A stretch of 64,000 nt of DNA from Bdellovibrionales bacterium (GTDB lineage Bacteria; Bdellovibrionota; Bdellovibrionia; Bdellovibrionales; UBA1609): assembly GCA_016716765.1 (NCBI GenBank), contig JADJVA010000009.1, positions 98,301 to 162,300 of the forward strand. Reading direction: 5' to 3'. A program made the position numbers and the translations under genes. The notes beneath the pieces are model-generated. The model saw only the letters and a program-made list of their open reading frames with translations. It searched no databases and was not told where the DNA came from. Each line of letters opens with the position of its first letter. Position 1 is the first letter of the stretch. Below are positions 35,663 to 46,687 of the stretch, piece by piece.

Positions 35663-36059
35663 AAACCTACCTCCATTGGGTGGCTTTCGTAATTGGCCTG
35701 CTATTTCGAATAAAGGCCCTATTTGACATTATCGTGAAATAGTATTGCGCTTGGGTAAAGGAAAATTTTCTCTTTACTCTTCTTAAGTCTAATGGCGTCA
35801 GCAATAAATACTATAGCCCGGCTATTGAGATTGGCTGAAGGTGAACAATCCGCCTTTGCTCTGAGCTCGAACAAAAGCGTTGATTAATACATCGTACCTA
35901 ACTTTGGCGAATCTCAAAACCGCGCGACAAATTCCAATACTGAGAAATCAATTGCGCAAGTCCGAAGCCCGATCAGGACCCGTCGCATCGCATTGTTTTC
36001 CTGGTAGAATGGAGCAGTTCTGAAAAAAGTGACATTTTCTAGCTGGATAAGGTTCACCC
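35663..36059. promoter_or_regulatory. parA upstream region with inverted CTATTTC/GAAATAG words
   Basis: About 395 bases without a gene. Upstream of parA, CTATTTC at 35701-35707, CTATTT at 35719-35724 and GAAATAG at 35736-35742 form overlapping inverted repeats; 35719-35742 is a 24-base imperfect palindrome with six-base arms. This is a reasonable operator for autoregulation by the ParA helix-turn-helix. No convincing -35/-10 pair was found. The remainder, toward 36059, shows nothing. Confidence 0.4.
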
Positions 36060-37342
36060 ATGCTGCCTGATAGAACACATCAAATCTTTGTGCCCTATCT
36101 TGTGCTCGCCTTGATTTCTTCCTTCTCTTGTAGCATTGACACCACAATCAGGGGAGTTATCGGACTTCCTCTAGAAAATGATCTTCTTAATTCGACCATT
36201 TCATTTTCAGGCTCGGCCATTGCCGACAACACATTCCAGGTAGAGGTCACTGTTCTGCTCAAAAACTCAAATGGATCATCTATTGTCGGATCTCATCTAA
36301 ACCTGGAAATTGAAAGTGGAGATGGAGTCACAGTGCTTGGGTCCGTACTCCGATTCAGACATCAATGGAAGGTCTTTATGCGTTATCACTACTTATGTAC
36401 CAGGTACAAAGACCATACGAGTATTCGGTATTAATCCCTCAGTCATGCTTCGAAACTCGATTGAGTTTGTACCCCTTTTAACTGTTGGCCCCGTCTATCT
36501 AGCCAACAAGGACTGAAATACCTATGTCAAAGACGCTGGACCTCGTCTAGACGAGTATTCTCAGTTAGATGTCACATGTGCGACGGGAGCGAGACTGGTC
36601 CCTACACTTGTATTCATGGAGGCGAGAAACGCAAGGTAACAGTCACGGGTCATAGCAGTTGTTTGGATCTCAATCTTGCTGAATTGCTAGGAGCGTTTGA
36701 CTGAGAATATAAGGTAAAATTAGGAGTTGCTACTTTCTTTACCAAGGCCTTGAAATCTAGCCATGGTTTGAAGAATCTGATCAGCGCCTCAGCTTGGAAA
36801 ACCAATTCTGTGTCCGTCTACAAGGGAGCCAAATTGGTAGGTCAGAGTCTACCAGCTATTTGGGACTGGACTAACACCATGGGAGCAGCCCTAACTGTGT
36901 TATTTGGGATTTTTCGCTTAAGACGGCAGATAGTGTTTTAAAAAATACATCCGGAGCGGGGAATTCCTCCCTCGAAAACCAAGCTTTTATTCAGTGAAAG
37001 ACCTGTCCATCTCCTGTGCATGGAAACAGGGCTATTTCGGATTCCCAACAGCGGGACTATTATCCATATATCAACGTTTTCGAAGACAATTTGGCGGCTG
37101 GCGGAAACGACAATGGAATCTGCGAGTCAGGAGAACAGTGCTACAATCAGTTTTTAGTAAACGCCATTGAGATTTTTGGCGACCGCGTTGGAGATGAGGA
37201 TGGTCTATGCGAAAACGGGGAGGCCTGTGTCTATTCACCCAACTTCGGAGTTGATCAGGGATTGGGAGAGATAGATTTGTCAGGAACCTGTGTCTTTCAG
37301 AATGGGCTTGTCCAAGATGTTCTTTTATATCGCAGGATATAA
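36060..37342 (+). pseudogene. Decayed lipoprotein with bacterial Ig-like domain and acidic Ca-binding-like end
   Basis: The start (ATG 36060) encodes a signal peptide and lipobox (ISSFSC). A beta-sandwich follows (STISFSGSAIADNTFQVEVT, SHLNLEIESGDGVTVLG), then a +1 shift near 36340 continues as PYSDSDINGRSLCVITTYVP and TKTIRVFGINPS. Downstream, in-frame TGA codons near 36514 and 36702 and further shifts break the frame. The last part (NDNGICESGEQCY, GDEDGLCENGEACVYSPN) has paired DxxGxCE motifs resembling acidic calcium-binding repeats. The whole is one gene of about 425 codons in several pieces. Confidence 0.55.
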
Positions 37343-37417
37343 GAAGAGTATTATATACGATCAGAACAAACTCATATTTCTTTACGAAATGAATTGTAGC
37401 TGGCAGCATTTATATTT

Positions 37418-38980
37418 GTGAATATTTTAGTCAGAATTCTTAATTCAATTATCATTCCTGTTGTTGCTATTTTTCTTTTAGAATTCGTGACTATTTCCTC
37501 TTTTTCGGAGGAATCAAGTAAGACAAAGCAGATCTTTCAAAGACTTCCTGAAGGCCATCTGAGCCTCGACTTTGTACTGGCCAAGTCTTTGGCTAGTTCA
37601 GATAGTTTCAAGTCCATTCAAGCACAAAAGGAATCCATCGAGGCCAGTGCTCTTGAATCTCGAGCGGGACTTGATACTCATGCATTTGTTACGACCAGCT
37701 ACTACAAGAATGACAACGATGAAGCCTCCATTTTTGAACCAAAATCTTCAAGAACTTATTCCCTCGGAGTTTCTAAGCTCTTTGCAACGGGAACAAAGCT
37801 GGGTCTAGAATGGGGAGACTCTCAGTCCTCACTTCAGAGTCAGAATACCTTCCAGAATCCGAATGGTTCATTGGCAAAATTTACTTTCAAACAGTCCCTA
37901 TGGAGGGATTCTTTTGGGTATTTGACTCGGCGGAATTTAGAATCAGGCGTGTTTACGTCCCAGGCTAGCCTCAGTATGATGAAAAGCTCAGTCGAGAATT
38001 GGGCCCTAGGTCTAGTAAACATGTATTACGGTGCGCTCCTTGCGCGTTCAAGGCTTTTGAGTTCAAAAACGAATTTTGAAAGTAGAAAAAGGCTGCTCGA
38101 GGTCACTCGAGCAAAACTGAGCCGCGGGACGGCCGAGCGTCCCGATTTCCTCCAAGTTGAAAGTGCTTTGCTGCAAACAAAAGCAAATTTTCAACAGGCT
38201 GCCAATGAGCTGCAACAGACTTGGCGCGAACTCGCTGTCAGCTTGAAGCTAGACGAAAAATGGATTGAGATTGCGGCCGAAGAAATCCCCTTGTCCTTTG
38301 ATAAACCATATGAATCGGCCTTACTGCTATGTGCCGACAAGACGATAGAGGCTTCATCTCTTGAGAGGTCTATTGAGGTCCAGAGTTGGAAGAATAAACT
38401 TCAGGCGAGCGAAGCACTTCACAGAGCAGCACAAAACGCTTATTCACCTCAGTTAGATTTGGAAGGCGAAATTGGCGGCTCTGGTGCACTGGGTACTGCA
38501 TCAGAGAGGGCGGAGAGCTCAATTAACGGAAGCAATCCCACATGGAAGATCGGGCTAAAACTGGAGCTACCTTTGGAATGGAGCCTTGAAAAAGCGCAGA
38601 TTCAAAGGCGTGCAACCCAGCAGATATACGATCAAGCGATGTATGACATGGCTCAATCAAATCATCGGACGAGCTGGGTGAATAGCTGTTTAAAATTGAA
38701 AGTTCTGCTCGAAAGCAAATCTGATCTAGAAAAGGCAAACTTAATCCTGTCAGAAAGAGTATTGCTCGAGGAGAGACGATTTCAGATAGGATTGACAAAC
38801 ACTTTTAATGTGATTTTGGCTGGCGATGATAAGTCAAATTCAGATCTCATCTTGAATCAGACATCTGTGGCTCTTAATCAAACGGCTTGGCAGATCCTCA
38901 AGTTGAACGGAATGATTGAGTCTCATTTAAATGAAGTCATCCGAAAATATGGTAATTTTGAATTGAGTGAGATTCCATAG
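37418..38980 (+). CDS. TolC-family outer-membrane efflux protein 1
   Basis: 520 residues. N-terminal export signal (ILNSIIIPVVAIFLLEFVTI), then the OEP fold with two repeats of long helices: first around LSLDFVLAKSLASSDSFKSI and RPDFLQVESALLQTKANFQQ, second around LERSIEVQSWKNKLQASEAL and RFQIGLTNTFNVILAGDDKS. Such trimers form the outer-membrane channel for RND or ABC exporters. An RND gene lies downstream, now separated by a decayed IS. No membrane fusion protein gene lies between them. The GTG start at 37418 lacks a clear ribosome site. Confidence 0.85.
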   Translation: MNILVRILNSIIIPVVAIFLLEFVTISSFSEESSKTKQIFQRLPEGHLSLDFVLAKSLASSDSFKSIQAQKESIEASALESRAGLDTHAFVTTSYYKNDNDEASIFEPKSSRTYSLGVSKLFATGTKLGLEWGDSQSSLQSQNTFQNPNGSLAKFTFKQSLWRDSFGYLTRRNLESGVFTSQASLSMMKSSVENWALGLVNMYYGALLARSRLLSSKTNFESRKRLLEVTRAKLSRGTAERPDFLQVESALLQTKANFQQAANELQQTWRELAVSLKLDEKWIEIAAEEIPLSFDKPYESALLLCADKTIEASSLERSIEVQSWKNKLQASEALHRAAQNAYSPQLDLEGEIGGSGALGTASERAESSINGSNPTWKIGLKLELPLEWSLEKAQIQRRATQQIYDQAMYDMAQSNHRTSWVNSCLKLKVLLESKSDLEKANLILSERVLLEERRFQIGLTNTFNVILAGDDKSNSDLILNQTSVALNQTAWQILKLNGMIESHLNEVIRKYGNFELSEIP

Positions 38981-39013
38981 AATGAAAAACACACATAGGC
39001 TGGACGGTTAAAC

Positions 39014-40640
39014 GTATCCGTTCATTGACCGTGAATGACTACTTCGAAATTTTGTGTGTAGTTCCATGGCATCCAGTTATCAGGGTTGGACCTGACCAGT
39101 TCAAAGTTTTTTTGAATGGACACCATATAGTCAAAAGCGTTGGCCTCACTGATGTCACAAGTTTTTATAACTGAGAGAAGAATGTCGCCCACGAAGGCCC
39201 CGTATTCACTTTTAAAGAAGAGGAAGTTTTTCGGTTTAGAAGGGGTAGGAGCTGTTGCTCGAGGATATTGTTGTCGATGGGGCCCTGGGTGCGGAGAAAT
39301 GCGGTGAGCCCCTTCCAATGCTTCTGCATGTATTTGACGCCGGCTCCTAGTTTTGAATTGGGCCAGCGAGTTTGTTGGGAAAACTTGTCAACCAGGTTTT
39401 GAGTTCCCCATCGGCTGGGCACTTTTCTGGTGGTATTGGAGGCGCTCGGGGGATAAATCACATCTTACAGTGCCGTTCGTTTGCATAGACCTGGAAATAA
39501 GGCCCAGCACAAATTCGCTTTCTTTAAAGTCCTGCTCGATATCCTTAAATTGCCTCCGACCGTGGGTGAGACACAGGTATTTCAATATCTCCTGGGCTCG
39601 GTCTTTGATATTATTCATATTCAGAGCATCTGACATGATGGCAATGGGACCCTGACTTTGCCGCCGAGTCAGGAGCTCTTCCAAATTCCTCCACTGTATT
39701 CCTTCCGGTAAAATATAGAATGATTTTCCCCTGGAGTTTCAGAAAAGAATGCCGGTGTGCCGGTTCTGTTTTGGTATTTGGGTCCGGTCTCCCCATGAGG
39801 GAGAGAACCTGGCCTTGGTGTCATCAATATAGAACAACGCTCCCTCCGAAGCCTTGACCATGACCTTCCAAACCAGAATCATCGGTTGGCCGGTTTTCCG
39901 TCTGAGTCCAGAGTGTTGATCGAGCCACAGGGAGCCCGAGCTTTTCTTGTAACTTTTCAAGACGGTAAAATGGCAGAGAGGACTTATAGTGAAGAATGGC
40001 TATCATGGCTTTGGCTTGTGCGTCGAATTTTCCCCCCTTTTCCGATAAACTCAGCCTCAAATATTTTGCACGGTTACACGAGTTTCGGGTCTGTGACGCT
40101 CCTGAAAGTGGCGGTTGCCGTCACGCGCACATAATGCCTGGATTCCGTTGTACCCCCTTTTTGACAGTCGACAAGGGTCCTTCCTTTAATTCTGACCTCA
40201 TGGGTAATGTCGTGGCCATGGCCTGCCGGTTCCCGAGCAGGCTTTTTCTCCTGAGGGTCTTTTGTTGAACTTCGATTGCTTTCCAAAATCGCGCGTGGTG
40301 GCACTTTGTCCCACCACTATCAATCAAGGCTCGAGAGATGATTAACTTCGAGTTTCCGTGCTATCGATGATCTATTGGAAAAAGAGCTCCACCGGTCCTA
40401 CTCAAGGCCCCAAAATCCACAGCCCTAAATGTGAGGACGGACTGATTGAATCACAGAATCAATCGTCAAATCAGAAAGTCGTAAAACACTCGGTGCCTCA
40501 CTTAGATCGGGGAAACTTAATAAAGGGCCCAGAATTCTTGCAGAAAATCTGAAGTCATTGGTTACCGCCTTTGAAAGTGTCAATCGGCGGATTTTACTTA
40601 AAAAAATATCAGATTCCATTCACGGTCAGTGAACGGATAC
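39014..40640 (-). mobile_element. Decayed IS66-family element of the ISBst12 type
   Basis: Terminal inverted repeats of ~24 bp begin GTATCCGTTCAYTGACCGTG. An exact 8-bp target duplication GGTTAAAC flanks it (39006-39013 and 40641-40648), as expected for IS66. It carries only a tnpC-like gene, the hallmark of the ISBst12 subgroup. It interrupts the spacer between TolC and the RND pump. Length 1627 bp. Confidence 0.9.
39022..40330 (-). pseudogene. ISBst12-type IS66 transposase, multiple frameshifts
   Basis: Fragments in all three minus frames together give the transposase in order: KFDAQAKAMIAILHYKSSLP with FYRLEKLQEKLGLPVARSTL, then FYIDDTKARFSPS (first Asp), IAIMSDALNMNN (second Asp), the LTHGRRQFKDIEQDF region, IDNNILEQQLLPLLNRK (catalytic Glu), and FFKSEYGAFVGDILLSVIKT near the end. 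At least five shifts separate the pieces, so it is inactive. Confidence 0.85.
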
Positions 40641-40691
40641 GGTTAAACTGGCCATCGCTTAGGGGCGCCAAGTGTGTGGGCGCCAAAGATA

Positions 40692-40712
40692 TCAGAATCA
40701 AAGTGATTCTGA
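40692..40712 (+). other. Nine-pair hairpin upstream of the RND gene
   Basis: TCAGAATCA and TGATTCTGA pair perfectly around an AAG loop, 28 bases before the RND start. No T-run follows. Just upstream is a repeated GGGCGCCAA. It could be an operator or a transcript-stability hairpin. Confidence 0.35.
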
Positions 40713-40739
40713 CAATTTACAGTAGGCAGGGTAGAGCTG

Positions 40740-43700
40740 ATGAATAGACTCATTGAATTCTTTGTAAAGCAAAAAATGTTCAGTGACCTCATTATTGTGT
40801 TTGTTATTGTTGTTGGTGTTGCCTGTCTCCTTTTGATGAGACGTGAGGCCTTTCCCGAATATAAAATTTGATATTGTTATGGTTAGCACAATCTTCCCTG
40901 GAGCTTCTCCAGATGAAGTCGAAAGACTCATTACAAATCCGCTTGAAATGGAATTAAAAGAAGTAGAGGGGATTAAGAAAATCAATTCGGTGTCAATGGC
41001 GAGTACGAGTAACATTATTTTACAGCTCGATCCCGACCAAACAACAGATATGGAAGCAAAGGCCGATATTCAAGACGTGATCGATCGTTTTAAAGATTTG
41101 CCCTCTCAGTCTGAGCGTCCTGTTGTGAGTTCTCTTGACGGGGGATCCTATCCGATTATTCAAGTATCCCTTACGGGGCCTCTTACGCCCATCGATTTGA
41201 GAAAGTATGCCCGAGAAATCGAGCGGGATTTGGAGAGTTTACCGGACGTGGCAAAAGTGACGCCTACTGGGATGCAGGATCTCGAGATTCACGTCGAGAC
41301 GGATTTGCGAAAATTGTCTGAATACCGAATCTCCTTTGAGGAAGTAATTGGGGCGTTAAAGAGTCAAAACGTCTCAGTCCCGGCTGGCAGTATCGTGAAC
41401 TCCATGGGAGAGGAAATTCTGATTCGGACGGTCGGTGACTACGATACAGTAGAGAGTGTTGAAAGAACTGTGGTTAGGGCAAATGATTTGGCTCATCCCA
41501 TTCGGATTAAGGATCTCGCTCAGGTTGGTTTTAAATTGAAGACCAACGATAGATTTTTTCGAACAAATGGCAAAGATGCGATCAATTTGACAGTTCTGAA
41601 AAAATCAAACGCAGACAGCATCCACCTCGTAGAAGCCATAAAAGAAAAGGTGAGTGAACTTGAGTTGAAGTATAAAGGAACATTGAACTTCAGGCTGCTG
41701 GATGATGAATCTGTCTGGATTAAAATGCGCCTCAATACTCTTTCGGGGAATCTCTTGATTGGGTTGGTTTTGGTTTTGCTTATTCTCTCTCTTTTACTTC
41801 CACCCTCCATTGCAATCTTAGTTGCCGTTGGAATACCCTTTTCATTTCTTGGTACGATGATTGTATTTTATCAAATGGGCTACAGTCTAAATCTTCTATC
41901 AATGCTTGGTTTAATTATTGTCGTTGGCATGTTGGTTGATGACGCCGTTGTCGTCACTGAAAACTCAATGAGACTTCTGGAAGAAGGATATTCACCGGAA
42001 GAAGCGGCGATCAAAGGCGCCCAACAAGTGGTTGGCGCCGTGTTTGGCTCTGTGATGACAACGGTCCTTGCCTTTATGCCACTTGTGTTTATGTCAGGAA
42101 TTTTTGGAAAATTTGTCAAATTCATACCAGTTGGAGTGATTGTCGCGCTTTTAATTAGTCTCCTTCAGGCCTATTTCATTCTGCCAAACCACTTTGCCCG
42201 ATGGGCCTATCGACCACAAGATAAAAAGCGCAAAAATATTTTCGAGAAAATATATGAAAAAATGGATCGTCACTGGAGCACAAAGGTGGCGCCTGTCTAC
42301 GCTCAAATAGTCACCGTATGTATTCGATTTAGGTATCGAGTTTTGGCTGGTGTAGCAATCTTGTTTTTGATCAGCCTATTTACCGCCTCGAAGTTAAAAT
42401 TTGTGCTTTTTCCGTCTGAGGGCATTGAGATTTTTTTCATAACAGCAGAGGCTCCTCTTGGAACTGAATTAAAAAAGACATCTGAACTGATAAAGCCAGT
42501 CGAAAGCAAATTGAGAGAGTTACCTTCTAATGAGGTTGAGAATTTTACAGCTCAAATCGGTTTGCAAATGAAGGATCCAGGTGATCCGAACACAAAATAT
42601 GGATCACATTTTGGGATGCTTGTAGTTTATTTGACTCCAACTGGCTCACGACAGAGATCAGCCAGTGATATCGTTGAAGATCTCAGAATAGAAACGAAAG
42701 ATATAAAAGGAATTAAGCTAGGTTTTGAAAAGGTGACGCCGGGACCGCCCGTAGGTAAGGCAGTGAGTGTTGGTGTGAGTGGATTGGAGTATTCTGAAAT
42801 CCTTAGACTCGCAGAACTTATAAAGACCGATCTCTCAAGAGTGAAGGGGGTCACAGATCTTGAGCTTAATTATCAACCTGGAAACAAGGAAATTCTGATC
42901 AATGTCATACCGTCGGAGGCGGCAGCGGCTGGTTTGACGGTCGCGGGTGTAGGTATGTCAGTTAGGGCCGCTTACGAAGGAATTGTCTCGACTTCCATCA
43001 AGAAACTCGATGAAGAAATAGACATCAGAGTTTCGTTGCCGGACAAGGATGCCAATGATCCCTCGATGATGTCTAGACTGTTGGTTTCAAATGCGAGAGG
43101 AGGTTTAATCCCTTTAGGGCGAGTGGCTCAATTCAAGGAAGGGCAAGGCATAGCGGCATACGTGCATGAAAAAAATCAGCGAGAAGTCAAAGTGCTAGGG
43201 GAAGTCGACTCCGAGGTGACCGATGCCACGAAGGTGGCTGAAATAGTAAAGAGCAAAATTTCTGATTATAAGAAAATGTTTCCTGGCCTTGGTGTTTCTA
43301 TCGGCGGCGAGAACGCGGACACTGAAGAGAGCATGAAATCTCTCTTCAGAACCTTTGGATTGGCAATTATTGGAATATTCATTATATTGGTTCTGACATT
43401 TCAAAGACTGAGTCAGCCTCTATTGGTTGGACTGACAATTCCTATCGGAGTGATGTCTGTGATCTATGCTTTCTTTATTCACAACAAGCCACTCTCATTC
43501 ATGGGTCTTTTAGGAATTGTGGCTCTTGCGGGAGTTATTGTAAATAATGCGATCGTGTTAATGGATTTCGTCAATATCTTGAGAGCTGAAGGGAAGGAGA
43601 AATTAGAGAGCATCATTTTGGCCTCAAAAATGCGATTGCGACCTATATTTTTGACAACTGTGACGACGGTGGCTGGAGTGTTACCTACGGCCTACGGAAT

Positions 43701-43866
43701 TGGTGGCACCGATGATTTTGTGAAACCGATCGCATTGGCCCTAGGCTGGGGGCTCTTGTTGGGATCTGTTTTGGTCTTGGTGAGCTTTCCATCTATGATT
43801 GCGGTCCTGGATGATGTCCACGAGCTCGGATCTCGATTTAGGAGTTGGCGCCACAGGGGTCAATAG
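40740..43866 (+). pseudogene. RND efflux transporter 1 with an N-terminal frameshift
   Basis: Inner-membrane proton-driven exporter of the AcrB/HAE type, about 1040 residues when joined. ATG 40740 encodes MNRLIEFFVKQKMFSDLIIV and TM1, but at 40854-40856 an extra C (CCC) shifts the frame and a TGA follows at 40869; removing one base restores REAFPNIKFDIVMVSTIFPG. The rest is intact from 40843: PGASPDEVE, the TM4 Asp pair in GMLVDDAVVVTENS, two large periplasmic loops, and 12 TM segments in total. Without repair the product lacks TM1. Error in the sequence is quite possible because no other lesion exists. Confidence 0.85.
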
Positions 43867-44030
43867 CCTCTATGACCAATTGGGAGGAACTCCTCCTTTC
43901 AGGTTATACGTTGCGTTACTTGGCATTACTCCAGGAAATTATTCAGGAAATTTTTGACAAGCCGACCGCTGTGAAGCTAAGAACAGCAACTCCAAATAAA
44001 AGAATGTTCTAACCGACATAAGAGGACGAT

Positions 44031-46508
44031 ATGAAGTTAACATGGAAACCCCTATTTCTGTTTGCTGTTGCGGTCTTTGCTTTGGGCTCAACAGGTCGTG
44101 CATTTGGTTCAGAGGCCGATTTGATTTTGCCGAATTTAGACGTTCATTTTCCCTTAATGGGAAACCTCGGGGGAACACAGATTTTGGTGTTCGGTATTTT
44201 GGTTGCGGTTTTTGGTATTATTTTTGGTCTTAGGGAGTTCTTCCGTATTAGAAACTTGCCTGTTCATAGGTCAATGCTTGAAGTTTCAAATTTAATTTAT
44301 GAGACCTGTAAAACTTATTTGTTTGAGCAGGGAAAGCTACTTGTAGTTCTTGAAGCCTGCATTGGAGTATGTATTATCGGTTACTTCGGTTTTTTGATGG
44401 AAGTTGGATTTGAGCGGGTGGCTCTCATACTTCTTTGGTCGGTCTTGGGGATTCTCGGTTCTCTTTTTGTAGCTTGGTTTGGAATTCGACTCAACACCTA
44501 CGCAAACAGCCGGACCAGTTTTTCTTCTTTGGCTGGCAAACCCTATCCTGTGATGGATATCCCCCTTCGTGCAGGTATGTCGATCGGGGTGGTTTTGATT
44601 TGTGTTGAGCTGATTCTCATGATCTTGATTTTACTTTTGGTTTCACCAGAGGCCGCGGGTTCCTGCTTTATTGGATTCGCGATCGGTGAGTCTCTTGGTG
44701 CCTCGGCTTTGCGGGTTTGCGGAGGAATTTTCACAAAAATTGCAGATATCGGGTCAGATCTGATGAAGATCGTATTCAAGATCAAGGAGGATGATGCAAG
44801 AAATCCTGGTGTGATAGCTGATTGCGTGGGCGACAACGCAGGGGATTCAGTAGGTCCAACAGCGGACGGTTTTGAGACATACGGTGTTACTGGCGTAGCT
44901 CTTATTTCGTTTATTATTCTCGCCGTCGGAATGCAAATGAGTCCTGAAGGCGCGCGCGTTCTGATGGGTGATGGACAGACATTGCAAGCTAAATTTATTG
45001 TGTGGATTTTCGCGATGCGGGTTCTCATGATTCTCACATCAATAGGCTCCTATTGGGTTACCATGGCCATCTCTAAAGCCAAATACTATCAATCTAAGCA
45101 TTTTGATTTTGAAGCCCCCCTAACGGCGCTTGTATGGGTGACGTCGCTCCTTTCAATTGGAGTTACTTATGGAGTGAGCTACTTGATGTTGGGCCAGCTT
45201 GCCGATGAACTCTGGTGGAAGCTTTCTACGATCATCAGTTGCGGAACTCTTGCCGCGGCGGTGATCCCCGAGGTAACGAAGATATTTACTTCCTCTAAGT
45301 CTAAGCATGTTGCGGAAGTCGTTGAGGCTTCAAAAGAGGGCGGAGCGAGCCTTAACGTACTGAGCGGCATTGTGGCGGGTAATTTTTCAGCTTTTTGGAA
45401 AGGTCTTGTCATTGTTGCTTTGATGTTTGTGGCCTATCTGACAAGTACGATGGGGCTTTCTCAGTTCATGATTCATCCGGCAGTATTTGCCTTTGGTTTG
45501 GTGGCCTTTGGTATGTTGGGGATGGGTCCTGTGACAATTGCGGTGGACTCTTACGGTCCTGTGACTGACAACGCTCAATCTGTATTTGAACTTTCTCAAA
45601 TCGAACAGATTCCTGGAATATCCAAAGAGATCGAGAAGGATTTTGGATTCGTACCTGACTTTGAGCAGGGCAAATTGTACCTTGAAGAAAATGATTCAGC
45701 AGGGAATACGTTCAAGGCCACAGCCAAGCCTGTATTGATTGGAACTGCTGTCATCGGTGCCACAACCATGATCTTTTCTATTATACTGATGTTGAATCTC
45801 AAACTGGATCTTCTTGATCCTTTGGTTCTCCTTGGTTTGATCAGCGGTGGGTCTGTTGTGTATTGGTTTTGTGGAGCTTCCACCCAAGCAGTTGTTACTG
45901 GCGCCTATCGAGCTGTGGAATTTATCAAAAAGAACATTAAACTTGATAGCAGTGTTAAAAAGGCGTCTGTTTCAGACTCAAAGCACGTCGTTAGAATTTG
46001 TACGCAATATGCCCAGAAGGGAATGGTTAATATTTTTGGAGTCATATTTTTTCTCACTCTTAGTTTTGCATTTTTTGACCCAACTTTCTTTGCAAGTTAC
46101 CTGATTTCAATTGCTGTATTCGGTCTGTTCCAGGCGATGTTCATGGCTAATGCGGGTGGTGCATGGGACAATGCTAAGAAAATGGTTGAGGTCGACTTGA
46201 AGCAAAAGGGCACAGAGCTGCATGCAGCGGCTGTCGTTGGGGACACTGTGGGCGATCCATTTAAAGACACGGCAAGTGTGGCCTTAAATCCTATTATTAA
46301 GTTTACGACACTCTTTGGACTTCTTGCTGTTGAAATTGCTGTCAAGATGAAGGGTGGCCATGGAGGACTTGAAGGAATAACGGGAGCCACTGAGGTTTCT
46401 ATGAGTTCTTTGACTACGGTCCCAACAATGATAGCTTTGACTTTCCTCGTCTGTGGCCTGTTTTTTGTTTGGCGTTCCTTTTACGGTATGAGGATCAAAG
46501 GAAACTAA
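44031..46508 (+). CDS. hppA: Membrane-bound ion-translocating pyrophosphatase
   Basis: Couples hydrolysis of pyrophosphate to H+ or Na+ pumping across the inner membrane. 825 residues, about 16 TM segments. Signatures: DIGSDLMKIVFKIKEDDARN, PGVIADCVGDNAGDSVGPTA with the pyrophosphate-binding Asp residues, PVTDNAQSVFELSQ and NAGGAWDNAKKMVE plus VGDTVGDPFKDTASVALNPI. In the K+-dependence motif it has NTFKATAK: Lys at the first diagnostic site (K+-independent type) but Ala at the second. It carries an insertion of about 20 residues before that motif (FGFVPDFEQGKLYLEENDSA). Strong AGAGGA before the ATG. Confidence 0.95.
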   Translation: MKLTWKPLFLFAVAVFALGSTGRAFGSEADLILPNLDVHFPLMGNLGGTQILVFGILVAVFGIIFGLREFFRIRNLPVHRSMLEVSNLIYETCKTYLFEQGKLLVVLEACIGVCIIGYFGFLMEVGFERVALILLWSVLGILGSLFVAWFGIRLNTYANSRTSFSSLAGKPYPVMDIPLRAGMSIGVVLICVELILMILILLLVSPEAAGSCFIGFAIGESLGASALRVCGGIFTKIADIGSDLMKIVFKIKEDDARNPGVIADCVGDNAGDSVGPTADGFETYGVTGVALISFIILAVGMQMSPEGARVLMGDGQTLQAKFIVWIFAMRVLMILTSIGSYWVTMAISKAKYYQSKHFDFEAPLTALVWVTSLLSIGVTYGVSYLMLGQLADELWWKLSTIISCGTLAAAVIPEVTKIFTSSKSKHVAEVVEASKEGGASLNVLSGIVAGNFSAFWKGLVIVALMFVAYLTSTMGLSQFMIHPAVFAFGLVAFGMLGMGPVTIAVDSYGPVTDNAQSVFELSQIEQIPGISKEIEKDFGFVPDFEQGKLYLEENDSAGNTFKATAKPVLIGTAVIGATTMIFSIILMLNLKLDLLDPLVLLGLISGGSVVYWFCGASTQAVVTGAYRAVEFIKKNIKLDSSVKKASVSDSKHVVRICTQYAQKGMVNIFGVIFFLTLSFAFFDPTFFASYLISIAVFGLFQAMFMANAGGAWDNAKKMVEVDLKQKGTELHAAAVVGDTVGDPFKDTASVALNPIIKFTTLFGLLAVEIAVKMKGGHGGLEGITGATEVSMSSLTTVPTMIALTFLVCGLFFVWRSFYGMRIKGN

Positions 46509-46558
46509 ACTAGTAAGGCCATATAGGTCGGTACTAACACTGATAGTGAGGGGGCCTC

Positions 46559-46687
46559 GTGCGCAACAAAACTATTGTTGTGCGTAAACGGGGACCCAAA
46601 GAATGGTATCTTGTTCAGCGAGAGGCTTACGGTAATTGTGTTGTAGCTGGGCTTTCATCAAGTAGAGACCGAGTTACCAGGGAATAA
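46559..46687 (+). CDS. Small basic protein (42 residues)
   Basis: GTG start at 46559 preceded by GAGGGGG at good spacing. The product begins MRNKTIVVRKRGPKEWYLVQ and ends SSRDRVTRE. It is basic, with a beta-like pattern. It follows hppA by 50 bases and overlaps the 3' end of the convergent SDR gene by 14 bases. No family recognised; the strong ribosome site is the main support. Confidence 0.45.
   Translation: MRNKTIVVRKRGPKEWYLVQREAYGNCVVAGLSSSRDRVTRE

Noticed and set aside
36490..36720. TGA recoded as Trp
   Set aside because: TGA is used as a true stop in the aro operon (ATGA overlaps) and many other genes here, so the in-frame TGA codons at 36.5-36.7 kb are better read as decay.
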